Shown here: positions 1-10,720 of the stretch, piece by piece
Layout: each line of letters begins with the position of its first letter
Position numbering within the stretch: the stretch's first letter is position 1
DNA from: Melitaea cinxia
Lineage: Eukaryota > Arthropoda > Insecta > Lepidoptera > Nymphalidae
Direction of reading: 5' to 3'
Length of the DNA: 64,000 nucleotides
Assembly (NCBI RefSeq): GCF_905220565.1
Contig: NC_059402.1
Location: forward strand, 2,729,501 to 2,793,500
Notes under the pieces: generated by a model
Database searches by the model: none
The model's input: only the letters and a program-made list of their open reading frames with translations
Told to the model about the DNA's origin: nothing
Program-made: the position numbers and the translations under genes

Positions 1-845
1 TACTTTGTCGATCAGAAAATAAGAAAGGTCTGTAACGCGCTACGAAATCGAAATTACCCAATTGTCTCTTTCCAAAAGTCGAGGTGCATTATTTATGACC
101 GGGTACTGTGCATCCTATTACTATATTTTTAATAGTTTAATACTATATTATTATTATTTATTCCCTTTTATACAGAAAGTCGCAGGTAATTGTTTGAAAT
201 AAGCGTTTAACTTCGCGCCCAGTTTTGTAGTTGTTGTTGTAATTGATTACTATGACATTTTAAACGTTCCACATCGCGACTGTCATTATAGCCGTCATAG
301 CGTTAAACTAGTAAGCGAGTAGTTCCTCCGTTTTCTTTTTATTTACAACAATCGTTACAAGCTTTCGTTTTATTGTTCGTCGTGCGTGTTGGGGTTAAAA
401 ATCTTAATGATGCTAGCGAATCGTAATTGACGACATTAAAAATTTGGAATATTTTATTTACAGACGTATAAAACAATCAAAAATATTTTTTTATTAATAA
501 CATCAACAAATTTAAATACACATTATTGTATCAAGAAAGCAAACATTATTATTTAGAAAGCTATTTTGCTCAAAACAATTTACTTAAGCAACTTGATACG
601 CCCTAAGCTTCTGCTTGTGTTTGTTCTATCCTCATAACACTTGTATGGTTAAGCCTGTAACAATATTTGCCAACGCCCATATATTTTATTCGCTTGAGTG
701 ATATTTACTCGGCTTAAGGATTTTTACTTTATCAAATTGTAACACGCAGAATATTGATATTGGTTTTATATTTCTTTTCCAGTGCCTATTATTAATTCAC
801 ACCTTCCCTAACTATATATATTATATATTTTTTTCACATTTTCCA
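1..845. other. AT-rich DNA, nothing recognised
   Basis: No long reading frame, no RNA gene and no repeat I could name. The DNA is AT-rich with short poly(A/T) tracts, as in most of the unannotated parts of the window. Confidence 0.5.
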
Positions 846-1156
846 TCATTACATAGTATAAAACAAAGTCGCTTCCCGCTGTCTGTATACTTAGATCTTT
901 AAAACTATGCAACGGATTTTGATTCGGTTTTCTTTAGTGAATAGAGTGATTCCAGAGGAAGGTTAATATGTATAATTCATGCATTAAATAATAGATGAAC
1001 ACTGATAGTTTTTAATTTGATGTCGTAAATAAACACATTCTTTACGCTTACATTGCAAACGCTGGCTGATTTAAAATGCAGTGACAACTATAAAGACATT
1101 CTGTAGTATATTTAGTATCAGCATCGCACCCGTGCGAAGCAGGGGCGGGTCGCTAG
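846..1156 (+). mobile_element. Non-autonomous Helitron
   Basis: The right end has the Helitron signature: a GC-rich hairpin (CCCGTGCGAAGC pairing with GGGGCGGG), then CTAG at 1153-1156 followed by T. The last 90 bp closely match the end at 14670-14759 and, inverted, the end at 43373. The 5' end is approximate; an AT-rich start followed by a GTCGCTxxCCGCTGTCTGTA-like stretch resembles the start at 35349. No Rep/helicase coding capacity, so it must have been moved in trans. Confidence 0.75.
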
Positions 1157-1288
1157 TTAGTAATAAAATAATATTTGTTTACGAAGTAAATGCACAATCG
1201 TGTGTGTATGTTAAATATTTATAACATGTACCTATAATTCTATATCAGCCGGCTGTTGCCAACAGTCATCTGTTCCTAAGATACCTAT

Positions 1289-2495
1289 GTTTATTTATTT
1301 ATTTATTTATTTATTACTTCTTGCATACATATAATCAAACAATTTTACGTAGTAAAAAAAAAGAAGAAAAAAAAACAACAGAACAGAAATAAAATTAAAA
1401 AAAAGTAGTTACAATGACAGCATGCAAAGGCGGTCTTATTGCTATAAGCAATCTCTTCCAGACAACCCCAGGTAAAAGGAGATTATTAGTAACAAAGTGC
1501 GGGATTGTGCAAAAGTAGATAAATATAAATAGAATTATAAATACATAAAAAAATACATACATACACTTACAGAAGAATAAGATAAACATACAAAATCATG
1601 AGAATAAATTAATTTACGTAAACCATACGTAAGAATATAGGTACACATATTAAATACTTACAACATACACAAAACACATACATACACACATAAATACATA
1701 CATACATACATACATACACATACAACATAAATACACAAATACATATCACAAAATAATATAGAAAAAAAAAACATTTAAAGCGATAGGTAATGTTTCTATA
1801 AGCGATTCTTAAAAATTGATAACGAATCAGAATGACGAACATTTCCAGGTAGGCTATTCCATAGTTTCGCAGCCTTAATCGTAAAAAAGATGCTGTATAC
1901 TTGCGATTGCGAAACAAACATCTTCAGCCGATTGTCTCTACGTGATCGAAGGTTTAGGTGAAGGTCAGAATCTGAGCCAAGAAATAAAAAACGTTCTTTT
2001 AAATAAGAAGGAGATAAGGGATTATAAAGAATGGAGTAAAGAAGGGAGAGCATGTGGAGATTACGGCGCAGTCTGATTGGTAGCCACTTGAGGCTAGCTC
2101 GATATTCGGATATGTGATCAAACTTACGCAATCCATATACGAAACGTATACAATGGTTTTGAAGTCGTTCAAGTTTGTTCAGTAATTCCTCTGAAAGATC
2201 GGGATAAGAGGAGTCTGCATAGTCTAAAAGCGGTAGAAGAAGTGAATGTGCTAATGATAATTTGGTCTTGACAGGAAGTAAACGCTTCCACCGTCGCAAA
2301 CAGCCAATAGTCGCAAAAAAATTTCTGCTCATCTCATTCACCTGTGGAGCCCATGACATAGTACTGTCAATAATAATACCAAGATTCTTTACTGAGGTTC
2401 CCACAACTAAGCTAGTATTATTTATTTTAATTAAAGGCAGACTATTAATATTAACTTTCGCAATCTGTTTTGCGCCACCTAACAAAGCCACCTGG
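1289..2495 (-). mobile_element. CR1-like LINE, 5'-truncated 3' end
   Basis: A non-LTR retrotransposon read right to left. It contains the C-terminal part of the reverse transcriptase ORF (1796-2491), an AT-rich 3' UTR with a TACA/TATG microsatellite around 1675-1740, a conserved stem-loop region at 1427-1465 (CCGCCTTT...GAAGAGATTGCTT on the minus strand), and an (AAAT)n tail at 1289-1315. The 3' UTR layout matches the element at 43646-44285, so the two are related. The clade (CR1/jockey group) is a judgement from the protein; the 5' break lies near 2495. Confidence 0.8.
1796..2491 (-). pseudogene. LINE reverse transcriptase, C-terminal fragment
   Basis: An open frame of 231 codons ending in TAG. 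It starts just after the catalytic core would lie and includes the 'LGIIID' segment of the thumb region (near residue 37), the 'LPLLDYADSSYP' segment and the 'LERLQNHCIRFVYG' segment typical of the connection region of jockey/CR1-type enzymes, ending in 'KLWNSLPxxVRxSxSLxIFKNRL'. The YADD motif, palm domain and endonuclease are missing, so the product could not be active. The first Met is internal to the ancestral ORF and is not a true start. It has no disabling mutation over its length, which suggests a moderately young copy. Confidence 0.85.
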
Positions 2496-2599
2496 GATTG
2501 GGGTTTAACGCTATCCCAAAAGACTCACTCTACGAACTAATTTTATTCAAGTCAGAATTCAAGTCTTCGATTGCCTTGTTTAATTAGGCTGTAAGCTGA

Positions 2600-2740
2600 T
2601 ATATATGTACATATATTTTTATAATAAATTCTCATATAAATAAATGTATTATTGGAACACCATTCGAGGCAGGAACTGAACCCCCAACTCCCGGAGCAGG
2701 AAACGGGATTACTGCAAACTGCACCAAAACGGGCTAGTCA
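2600..2740 (-). mobile_element. tRNA-derived SINE fragment
   Basis: On the minus strand there is a tRNA-like head: an A-box-like segment (GTTTTGGTGCAGTTTGC near 2717-2733) and a B-box-like GGGGGTTCAGTTCC at 2671-2684, about 45 bp apart as in pol III promoters. The head resembles common lepidopteran SINEs that begin with a 'GGCGCAG' stretch. It is too degenerate to fold as a functional tRNA. Boundaries are approximate. Confidence 0.5.
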
Positions 2741-2744
2741 AATT

Positions 2745-3035
2745 TACATATATGCCTAGATAGGATTTATATGCTATTGTTTTTAGTGGTAAGTATACTA
2801 TTATTATGAGGGAGAATAAGAAAGGCAAGCTAGTATCGCCAATTGACATTTAATCTATTTATAAATGATTGTCGCGCCCACACATGAAATTAATACCTTT
2901 TCGATCGTATCGTTAACCAACTTTTAAAAAAAATGAGGAAGTATTTAGCTTGTATGGGTATATTGATAGATATTAGGTAATTTAATGATCAGTAGATAAA
3001 GGTTAACAAAAACATTTAAATAGAAAAAAATATAC
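2745..3035. other. AT-rich spacer, nothing recognised
   Basis: No reading frame or repeat match seen. Confidence 0.5.
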
Positions 3036-3119
3036 TTTTTGAAGTAGAACTTCTTTACGCACGCTTGACTTGGGGAGTAAGCTGGTGAATGCGTGACGAG
3101 AGCGTTATGAAAAGTGTGA
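3036..3119 (+). mobile_element. MITE family E, left fragment
   Basis: Matches the left ends of the copies at 6980 and 32019 (TGAAGTAxAACTTCTTTACGC, then a conserved 60 bp ending GTTATGAAAAGTGTGAT). It stops exactly where the foldback element at 3121 begins, and the right half of family E is not found beyond the foldback. Confidence 0.65.
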
Positions 3120-3120
3120 T

Positions 3121-3592
3121 CCCACCAAAAACATTTTCATGTAAAATGTTGCCAAGACGAGATCATATGGCTCGCACTGTCAAAAAGTTATCAGATCTCA
3201 TGTAGAGCCAAGCTTCTAACTCTACACGCCCTAACTCTACAAGCCCTAACTTCACAAACTCTACACCTTAGTCAAAATATGTGGCTTGGCCGTTTCGTTA
3301 CTACCGGCCGATGTTGTAGATGATAACTGCTGGTGAGGTGAACTACTGCTGCTGGCGATGCTGCCCCCTGCCTCTTCATTTTGGCCCCGTCGCGGGACAG
3401 CATGGATGGTACGTTGGTAACGGCCAAGCCACATATTTTGACTAAAGTGTAGAGTTTGTGAAGTTAGGGCTTGTAGAGTTAGAGCGTGTAGAGTTAGAAG
3501 CTTGGCTCTACATGAGATCTGATAACTTTTTGACAGTGCGAGCCATATGATCTCGTCTTGGCAACATTTTACATGAAAATGTTTTTGGTGGG
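3121..3592. mobile_element. Foldback (long inverted repeat) MITE
   Basis: Two 174-bp arms (3121-3294 and 3419-3592) are inverted copies that differ at only two or three positions by eye, around a 124-bp GC-richer loop (3295-3418). The tips are CCCACCAAAAACATTTTC and its complement. AT occurs next to both tips, so the target duplication is at most AT or is hidden. The transcript would form a very long hairpin. There is no coding capacity of note; the open frames crossing it are by-products of the palindrome. It sits against a family E MITE fragment on its left. Confidence 0.85.
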
Positions 3593-3696
3593 ATATCACT
3601 TCTTTTTATAAGTTGCTTATGACAATATTATAGTTGCATTTTACCTCCGACACATTTTATACCATAAATATCATCCAATCTTCACCATGTTCGGTT
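3593..3696. other. Short AT-rich spacer
   Basis: No feature seen between the foldback element and the (AAT)n tail of the next LINE. Confidence 0.4.
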
Positions 3697-4028
3697 TAAT
3701 AATAATAATAATAATAATAATTTTATTTCAGACAAAGTCTATACAATTAAACAGCAGAATACAAACATAATTAAGAAACAGAGAAAAAAAAAAACCAAAA
3801 TAAAACATAGGATAATTATATCAAAATACACACAAATATACAATATTTAGTAATCGATATTTAGAATTCATGTCAATAATTTATTAATGTCAATAATAAG
3901 CAAAGTCAACCTATTAAATTAAATAATTAATTAACAAACAAAAAAAAAGAAAAATAATAATAATTTTTAATACATTCAGAAATTATTTAAAACACATTAC
4001 AATGTCAAATACATAAAAGAACAAGAAG

Positions 4029-5528
4029 TCACCCTTTTCCTATTAATACGCACATCAACCTATGTTGGATCGGACAATCCGTGCGTGAAGCAATCATCCT
4101 GAGGATGCCATTGCTGCTGTCTCTCAACCGTCTTAATAATGACCCAACCTTTTTACGAATTAGTGCATCGTATCCATCCGTATGGGCTTCGGCAAACATA
4201 AGCGACGCAGAGCAATGTGGAGGCAGCCGCAGTAGCATCCTAAAGATGTTGTTATATTGAACACGCAGGACTCTGGCGGCCCGACGGGTATAACTCACCC
4301 ATAGACTGCTCGCGTACAACGATTGGCAATATGCCTTAAACAAAGTTATTTTTACTGGCACGGAGCATCGAGCGAATCTACGGGCTATCATATTCCTCCG
4401 GACCGCCAGAGTCCTACGCTCACGTTCCAGATCCTCGTCGTCGGTCAAACTATCGGTCACAATGTGCCCTAGATACCTAAAACTGTTTACCCGCTGCAGC
4501 TCTACATCGTATAATGTAATCGGAGGAACACAGACTGCCACGTATACACCAAATTTACCCTTGAAAACAAGAATTTTGCTTTTTTTAGCGTTATATGTCA
4601 GTCCATGCTCTCGCGCATACGATGCACAAATATTCAGCAACCTGCGAATAGCACCCACCGTTGGTCCCAGCAGCACCATATCGTCCGCGTAACTAATATT
4701 ATTGACACATACGTTGTCGATATAACAACCGGTATGAGTGCTGCTGAGCTCACCGATCAGCTCATTTATGTACAGGTTGAATAACAAAGGAGAGGTCAGT
4801 CCGCCCTGCCTGACGCCGCACTCCATACCGTATGGCTCGGATAGAGCCCCATCCCACCTCACCTGGTTCCGCTGGCAGCGATACCATTCCTGCAACAGCG
4901 ATACTACCTCCACCGGCACACCCGCAGCGACCAGCTTCCCCCAAAACTTATCATATAGGACAGTGTCAAAGGCTTTTGACAAGTCCAGAAAACACGCGTA
5001 TATCGGCGTTTTCCTATCCGTATAATACTGTACAGCCTGCTTAAGACACAATATAGCACTTTCAGTAGAAAGCCCACTTCGAAAACCAAACTGAGCTTCA
5101 TGCAGCTTTATGTGCCTTATGAGAATGTCATTAAGCAGGCCATCCAGCACCTTGGCCATAATGTTGGCAAGTGAGATGGGACGGTAGTTATTTCTATCCG
5201 AGACATCCCCAGTTCTGTTCTTAATAATAGGAACTACTATAGTTTTAGTAAGTTCCTCTGGTAAGTAACCGTGACAAAGACAAAGATTGTAAAATTGAGA
5301 TAGGACGTGTGGAAGGCAGACCCCAGCGTGCCTAAGATGCTCGATGCTGAGACCATCGCATCCAGGAGATTTACCTCCACTCATACCCCTGATAACGCGA
5401 CTAACCTCCTTCGCTGTAAACCTAATCCTAACCTGACTGCCAATACTCCCAGCGCCACACGATCGAGACATATCTGTCTTATGCTGCGGTAACACCCTAA
5501 AATGTTCACTAAACATACATATTAGCAA
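4029..5528 (-). pseudogene. LINE family D reverse transcriptase domain
   Basis: A 499-codon open frame covering the whole catalytic domain. Motifs in order: 'NNYRPISL' (residues 113-120), first catalytic Asp in 'LDLSKAFD' (D182), 'GVRQGGLTSP' (238-247), and the 'YADD' box (280-283). The C-terminal region (about 330-499) has the thumb segment 'FRYLGHIV' and no clear Cys-His finger. The frame is intact to its stop, but it joins the upstream 5509-6117 frame only through a frameshift near 5520, so the original ORF2 is broken. The Met at 5528 is not the original start. Confidence 0.85.
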
Positions 5529-6117
5529 TCATATGTTTGTCACTAATACCATCAACGCACACAGGAAGGCCAGGCTTTTGGCTCATATTTCCCATCACTT
5601 TCCGGAACTGTTTGAAATTGCTAGCAGAGTGAAGGGAAGCAAGGGCATCCATTTTAAATTGCACCTGCCTATCTTGGCACCACTTCAGCTTCTGTTTAAA
5701 CAATTTCCTACTTTCCTTCATATCAACATATGTCTGACCCGTATTCGGTTTTCCCGCTTCCGCCCAGGTCAAAAACCTCAACCTGGCCTCCCTGTGGTAA
5801 TATGCAACATATTTATTCCAACCCGCAACGTAACCACCCCTCCTTCGTACCCTCGCCACCTTACACGAGGCAGTTGCTGCAGCGGATAATATAGTAACCA
5901 GTCTCAGGTACATATTTCTTATTAATAATTTGTGCTCAGCATTAACACAAGTTCCATCGCAACAATAACTCATTTCGCCCGGGATATCAATTTCTCGTAG
6001 TTGCTCATGACATATTTTACTATATCTACGGACTTGTTCGTCAGTACGTTCCCCCCATACAACCCCACTGAATACCCCTGTAGAGACCGTCGTGTGCCTA
6101 TACGGCACCAGATCCAA
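5509..6117 (-). pseudogene. LINE family D, linker between endonuclease and RT
   Basis: A 202-codon frame that continues the same ORF2 upstream of the RT. Its last residues (KHMIANM) overlap the beginning of the RT frame (ICMFSEHF) with a shift of one frame near 5515-5525. Rich in basic residues and without a recognisable fold of its own, as usual for this linker. Just upstream, at 6140-6235, the residues 'VQWSDHFPL' mark the end of an APE-type endonuclease, separated from this frame by a TAG stop. Confidence 0.75.
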
Positions 6118-6250
6118 GTCACAATCTATTTAAGTGGGAAATGATCAGACCATTGCACGTCATACTCGACTTGTACATTAACTATTGTGGACAACGCAAA
6201 ATTAAACACGCTGTTTTTGATTTTATGTTGAACTGATATGCAAACGGTGA

Positions 6251-6782
6251 CCTCCGCCAAAACTTAAATACCAAAATTACAAAATGTAAATTTTCGACAT
6301 AAACTAATAACCGATTTTTATTTTTTGTGTATTTTATTATTATGATTTATAACAAGGAGTAACAAGGAGTCCCTATATCAATATTCAGACCTCTAGCATC
6401 AACATTTGCGGAAGTCTCTTACAAACTTCCATCCCCTAGTTTAAGGGGTTAGGGGGTAAAAATTCCAAGTTTTAGATTTTTTTTGTTGTTTGTGTACTAA
6501 CACTAGCTTACGTACCAAATTTCAGCTTTCTGGGACTTCAGGAAGTACTCTAAGAATTTTGATGATCATCAGTAAGTGACGAAAACGGGGTTTTTTAGAT
6601 ATCAATAAAATCTAAAGTATAAGAGCTATGCAATTGAAACTTTATACGTTTAATAAGTCCACTATTGACATAATATCCCCAGAATTTTGTTTATCTGGTA
6701 TAGTCCAAACCCAAGTTATGAGGGTTCAAAAAAACGACGAAGCGCTTCCAGAAAAGATAGGTAGTGCTTTTCGTTTTTTTTT
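6251..6782. other. AT-rich DNA with a Helitron-like internal segment
   Basis: No gene. The stretch 6380-6740 resembles the inside of lepidopteran Helitrons (TTAAGGGGTTAGGGGGTAAA and neighbouring sequence), compare 32880-33330, but neither a TC start nor a CTAG-T end could be placed. Confidence 0.3.
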
Positions 6783-6966
6783 TTGGCTCGTCTTGGCGGG
6801 GGCACTACCGTGCCCCAAGATAGAGCGAGGCGCATGGAGCAAGAGAGAAAAGTGCGAGCACGCATTTTCTTTCTTTCTTTCTCTCATAGCCAGTTACGTT
6901 TGGTATATCTAAGACACAGTGCAGGTCTATTGTGCAGAAGTTTTACTTTTAGTCGTGTGGTCTAAA
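6783..6966 (+). mobile_element. MITE family E, right part
   Basis: Matches the right two thirds of family E as seen at 32100-32233, ending GAAGTTTTACTTTTAGTCG followed by TGTGGTCTAA. The left 80 bp is replaced by other sequence. It is followed only 13 bp later by a second copy in the same orientation. Confidence 0.6.
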
Positions 6967-6979
6967 GCACTTTCGTTAT

Positions 6980-7151
6980 TGAAGTAAAACTTTTTTACGC
7001 ACGCTCGACTTTGTGAATGGGCTGGTGAATGCATGACAAGAACGTTACGAAAAGTGTGATCAGGCGAGACGAACGGAAGTTGAGAGGGAGATATAGATTA
7101 GAAAGACAGAGAGCTACGTTTCGCAAGTTTTACTTCAGTCGTGTGGTCTAA
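6980..7151 (+). mobile_element. MITE family E, shortened copy
   Basis: Has both ends: TGAAGTAAAACTT on the left and AAGTTTTACTTCA on the right (7125-7137), inverted copies of each other, plus the conserved GTCGTGTGGTCTAA. The middle is deleted relative to 32019-32233. Direct tandem arrangement with the copy at 6783. Confidence 0.65.
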
Positions 7152-7777
7152 TGGTCCTTGCTGTATTTCGCGAATTGTCATTGTTTGAGATTGAAATTTC
7201 TTACATTGGGTCTACTTATAAGATCAATTATATACTCCAATTTAAGATGAACTGTACGTTCTAATGTTTATGTACATTTTAAGTTTCAAGTCATTTGGAC
7301 TTATCGTTAATAGTGACTAACAAAGCAAAAACCTTATGCTCTTTTCTCAAGAATATAAAAATCGCCTACTTTTTAAGAGCTCTCCTGTACAAAGGAAGAA
7401 GAATATACGTATATAGTACGTTATTTACATACATATTTGTCTATTATATAAAGTCTATCTGAAGTTGTAGCTCGTAATATAAGAAGATGTATTATATCTA
7501 TTCATATCACTTATCTAAAAAAATATATACATAAGCAATATCGGGTGAATGCTTTGTATATTAAGTATCTCAAAGTCTTCATTAATTATTTCCCGACATA
7601 CAAATAACTTACCTAATGCTACGGCTAAACATGGTAATGAGGTCAACGTATGCAGAGTTCAATTTAACTACGAAATTAACTTGAGACAACTTCACCTGTA
7701 CGTAAATTTTTTTCAATTTATAAAGCATCGTGTTACTTTACCGACGGATTTAAATCAAGCAAACAAAAATTATACAG
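7152..7777. other. AT-rich spacer, nothing recognised
   Basis: No protein-coding frame of note and no repeat family identified. Confidence 0.5.
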
Positions 7778-7959
7778 TCTATACTAATAAATGAAGAACC
7801 GGATTTTTTGTTCGGTTACACTGCGAAATCTACTAAACAGTTAGGAATAATACTTATAAGAATAACATAAGATACAGTGTGTTTCGGAGAAGGTTTTAGT
7901 ATATGTCATGTTGGTGATTACATATCGTGTAAAAAATTTGGACGGACAGAGGTCGCTAG
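7778..7959 (+). mobile_element. Short non-autonomous Helitron (182 bp)
   Basis: Begins TCTATACTAATAAATGAAG, the common lepidopteran Helitron 5' start, and ends GGTCGCTAG at 7959 followed by T. One of the shortest complete copies here. The beginning resembles 53408-53490. Confidence 0.7.
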
Positions 7960-7974
7960 TATATATCGTTTTCT

Positions 7975-8150
7975 AATGTTTACGCGAATTCCACTCATGA
8001 TGAAATAACCATGGTGGAGAACTACAGTCCTCCCGTGAGCCGTGAGCGTGAGCGTTGCTGTAAAGTATCCAAACGTCGGGGATGTAAAAAAAAAAACCTA
8101 AAAAAACGCGATAAAATCCGAAAAAGTTGTGTCATTAAAACAATATCATA
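7975..8150. mobile_element. MITE family G, degraded copy
   Basis: Shares with 35097-35281 the stretch GCTGTAAAGTATCCAAACGTC and the right end GCGATAAAATCCGAAAAAGTTGT, and with 46205 the left segment TTTACGCGAATTCCACTCAT. Internally altered. Confidence 0.6.
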
Positions 8151-8164
8151 TATTTTATTTGAAA

Positions 8165-8460
8165 TGTTTTTTTTTATGTCATTAGGTCGACAAACAAGCG
8201 TACGTCTCACCTGATGGTAAGCGATTACCGTAGCTTATAGACACCTGCAACACCAGAAGCATCGCAAGCGCGTTGCCGACCCAATCCCCAATCCCCCCAG
8301 GAGCTCTGGTCACCTTACTCACCAACAGGAACACAATACTGCTTGAAAACAGTATTATTTTGCTGTGATCTTCTGTAAGGTCGAGGTACTACCCCGTACT
8401 ACCCCAGTCGGCCTGCTCCATATTTTGAGCAGAAAATTCCTGCTGTGCCCTACCTCAGTA
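8165..8460 (-). mobile_element. Retroposed repeat family A, copy 1
   Basis: A repeat of about 280 bp found about ten times in the window. On the minus strand it ends GCGTACGCTTGTTTG, CGACC, then an A-rich tail (T run at 8167-8175 on the plus strand), so it looks like a LINE 3' end or a SINE spread by retroposition. Diagnostic core on the plus strand: GATGGTAAGCGATTACCGTA at about 8211-8230. It carries no coding sequence. Confidence 0.75.
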
Positions 8461-8514
8461 GTACCTCATGTAAAGTAGGTAAAGGCTAACAATTAAGTCG
8501 TTTTAAGTATATTG

Positions 8515-8585
8515 ACGACACTTTGGCTCAGTGGGTAAAGCAGCTCTTGAGCTAGCGGTTGTAGGTTTGAACGTCACAGATTAGT
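8515..8585 (+). mobile_element. tRNA-like SINE head, degenerate
   Basis: TGGCTCAGTGGGTAAAGCAG resembles an A box and GTAGGTTTGAACG about 35 bp later resembles a B box, so this is probably a decayed tRNA-derived SINE head. It does not fold into a complete cloverleaf. Confidence 0.4.
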
Positions 8586-8733
8586 TAGTATTAACGGGAA
8601 ATCGCCAGCAACATAATCCGTAGATACATCATACTCGTAAGTTCTGAATTTGTTCCGTAAAATAACTAATACGAAAGGTAAAGAATAATTCGTTATGTTT
8701 CAAGATACAGATAAATATAAAATGGCGGAATAC

Positions 8734-9451
8734 CAGTGTTGCCGTTAGGACAATCTAGTTTGTGGCTACATTAAAGAAAAAAATTGCCAGTTTTGTAAAT
8801 AAATCACTTTCGAAATTCCGCTAGAAGTGGCTAAAGTGTGCGTTTTCCAATTACAGAAGATAATGTGACTCAGTGGAGCACAACGCTAAATTGTGCTGAT
8901 GCTTAATTGGAACTTGAATTAGTTTTGAAATACACCTAAAAAACTACGACGATATTACTTTGAATTACTAACTATAATATACTAGCTGTGCCCCGCGGTT
9001 TCACACACTTTAATTTTAAAAAAATGCGTATTGCGTATGCGTAAACAATAACAGCAATGCGCTCCGTTTGACATTTTGACACGAGTAGTATTGACGTTAT
9101 GCAAAACAAACTAGGCTCAACAGCAATAGCAATACGGTCCATTTTCATTCGATCGAACCTAAATTACGTTAAAGATAAACAGTCATTCGGGAATCCCCCT
9201 GCCATAATGCGGACATTATTGGTGCTGCCTAAAATTAATTATGTATTTTAGTTTGGTGGTATTGGTACCGTATGGTGGTATGTATTAGTCGGTAGACTTT
9301 TTATAGTAATAAAAATATGTATGTATTAACAATCTAAAAAGCAGCCAGAAGTAGCTAGATTTATTTTGGTGGCTAAAATGGATTGTTTTTTGGCTAAAAC
9401 CGTTGAAAATCCGCTAGATCTAGCCACAAAATGGCTAAAACGGCAACACTG
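8734..9451. mobile_element. Non-autonomous hAT element with target duplication
   Basis: The ends are inverted: CAGTGTTGCCGTT at 8734 and AACGGCAACACTG ending at 9451, with similarity extending about 40 bp inward. It is flanked by a perfect 8-bp direct repeat, CGGAATAC at 8726-8733 and 9452-9459. Eight-bp duplications and CAGTG-type ends define the hAT superfamily. No transposase frame. A minus-strand Helitron end lies inside at 8982. Confidence 0.9.
8982..9320 (-). mobile_element. Helitron nested in the hAT element
   Basis: CTAG at 8982-8985 followed inward by CTGTGCCCCGCGG is the 3' end of a Helitron read on the minus strand. The 5' end is uncertain, somewhere before the hAT right arm. The Helitron must be younger than the hAT insertion. 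Confidence 0.55.
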
Positions 9452-9531
9452 CGGAATACAGTGAGCAAACCGTACCACCTGCTGATATGAAATTGCATAC
9501 CAAGCGCGGATAAGAAATGTAAATTTTATTA

Positions 9532-9760
9532 TCTATACTAATACCTATGTACATACTATAGTATTAAAAAGGTGAAGAGTTTGTTTGTTTGTTTTTTTTT
9601 TCTTTAACCTCGATAATATCATTAATTACTGGTTCGCATTGAAAAATTATTTTAGTGTTAGGTAGTCCATTTGCCGATGGTGGCTATAGGCTATATAACA
9701 TCACGCTACGACTAATAGGCGCTGATTATTAATATTAAGAAATGAAAACATTTGTATATT
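9532..9760 (+). mobile_element. Helitron 5' portion
   Basis: Starts ATCTATACTAATA, followed by the typical GGTGAAGAGTTTGTTTGTTT. A matching CTAG-T end could not be placed, so the right boundary is arbitrary. Confidence 0.5.
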
Positions 9761-10304
9761 TTGAGAGCTTCCGTTACGTACCTACACTGCGTAAACGGCT
9801 AAAGCAACCCGAATTAGTATGTATTACGGAATTATTTGGCATTAAAAGTTCAAAAAAAAGGTACCCAACAGCTTACTTACTACTATATTTTCCGGTAGGT
9901 AAAAAACAATAAGCAACAATTATATTAAATTAAAAACATAACATGAAACAAGGCTGTTGGTTTTAGACCTTTGCCTTTACAGTTATTTAAACAAAAACAA
10001 TGAATTTATGCTTACATAGATCGTTTTTACGTACTCCTGTTCGAAAATAACTTATAAAGTTGCGAAACGGCGCATGGGTGGCACTCCCCATAGCGCCAGA
10101 GCTAAGGTGAAGTCAGACGCGGAGCTCAATGGTATTATAATAGTTTTAAATTATTCCTCTAATCTCAAAACTTTAACCATGGATATCTCCATAACCACGG
10201 GGTTTCGAAGTGTGGCAGTGTTACCTTGTATAGCTTCCCCTACACCTTCCGCCCTCCACCCCCCCCAAAACCCCATAATTCGGTTTTTCCTAGTCTAAAG
10301 CTTA
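9761..10304. other. AT-rich DNA, possibly Helitron interior
   Basis: No gene. A C-rich patch (10235-10275) and the pattern around 10060-10300 resemble Helitron bodies but ends are not visible. Confidence 0.3.
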
Positions 10305-10478
10305 GTCGCCTAAGTTACTCCTTACTACATCAGCTACCTGCTAATCAAAATCTGCAGACAAAAATTATAAAAAATGTTATTTTGTTATACGTGCTGTGTA
10401 CACATCCATATGTATTTAGTAAAAGGCGGTTATTTTAATATTACAAACTGACATTCCAACTTTGTTTATTTGTATAGA
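10305..10478 (-). mobile_element. Helitron 5' portion, related to 12586-13078
   Basis: Closely resembles 12670-12810 joined to 12993-13078, that is, the Helitron at 12586-13078 without its LINE insertion. It ends in TTTATTTGTATAGA (minus-strand start TCTATAC). It serves as the empty-site comparison for that insertion. The 3' end is not visible. Confidence 0.6.
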
Positions 10479-10720
10479 TGTATGAAAAAGTTTTTTTTTA
10501 AACTGTACTACAGTTGAAATTATTATTAATATAAATATTTAATTGAGGTGTGGTCAAAATGATACAAAATTCTATTTACACAAATGTTTGATGCAGATTG
10601 GAATTCTAGCTATTTCAATAATTGTTTGAGTGATTAAATGTGACAAACATCCAGTTTTAATACTTGTTACACGACAAAACATATTTTGATTACAATAATT
10701 AATTTACTATTTGTTGTGTG

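Larger units (their letters stand above)
3697..6250 (-). mobile_element. LINE (family D), 5'-truncated, with (ATT)n tail
   Basis: A non-LTR element read right to left. From its 5' side it has the end of an endonuclease domain with an 'SDHF' motif (6140-6235, interrupted by a stop), a linker region (5509-6117), a reverse transcriptase (4029-5528), a 300-bp AT-rich 3' UTR and a tail of about eight ATT repeats (3697-3720) just after an AATAAA-like signal. The same tail and UTR start recur at 63835-64000. The element is cut off on its 5' side near 6250, so most of the endonuclease is gone. Clade uncertain: L2/CR1/Rex1-like group. Confidence 0.85.

Noticed and set aside
846..1156. Autonomous Helitron with Rep/helicase
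   Set aside because: No Rep or helicase motif was found in any frame here or at any other Helitron in the window; all copies are non-autonomous.
3281..3440. GC-rich loop of the foldback element as a coding exon
   Set aside because: No splice sites with a consistent frame and no recognisable protein.
3261..3599. 112-codon open frame on the minus strand
   Set aside because: It runs over one arm and the loop of the foldback element; the frame is a by-product of the inverted repeat and has no recognisable protein.
8515..8585. Functional tRNA gene
   Set aside because: A- and B-box-like segments are present but no complete cloverleaf or acceptor stem is visible; taken as a SINE head. The same reasoning applies to the B-box-like sequences near 11315, 16150, 19370, 28242 and 52835.
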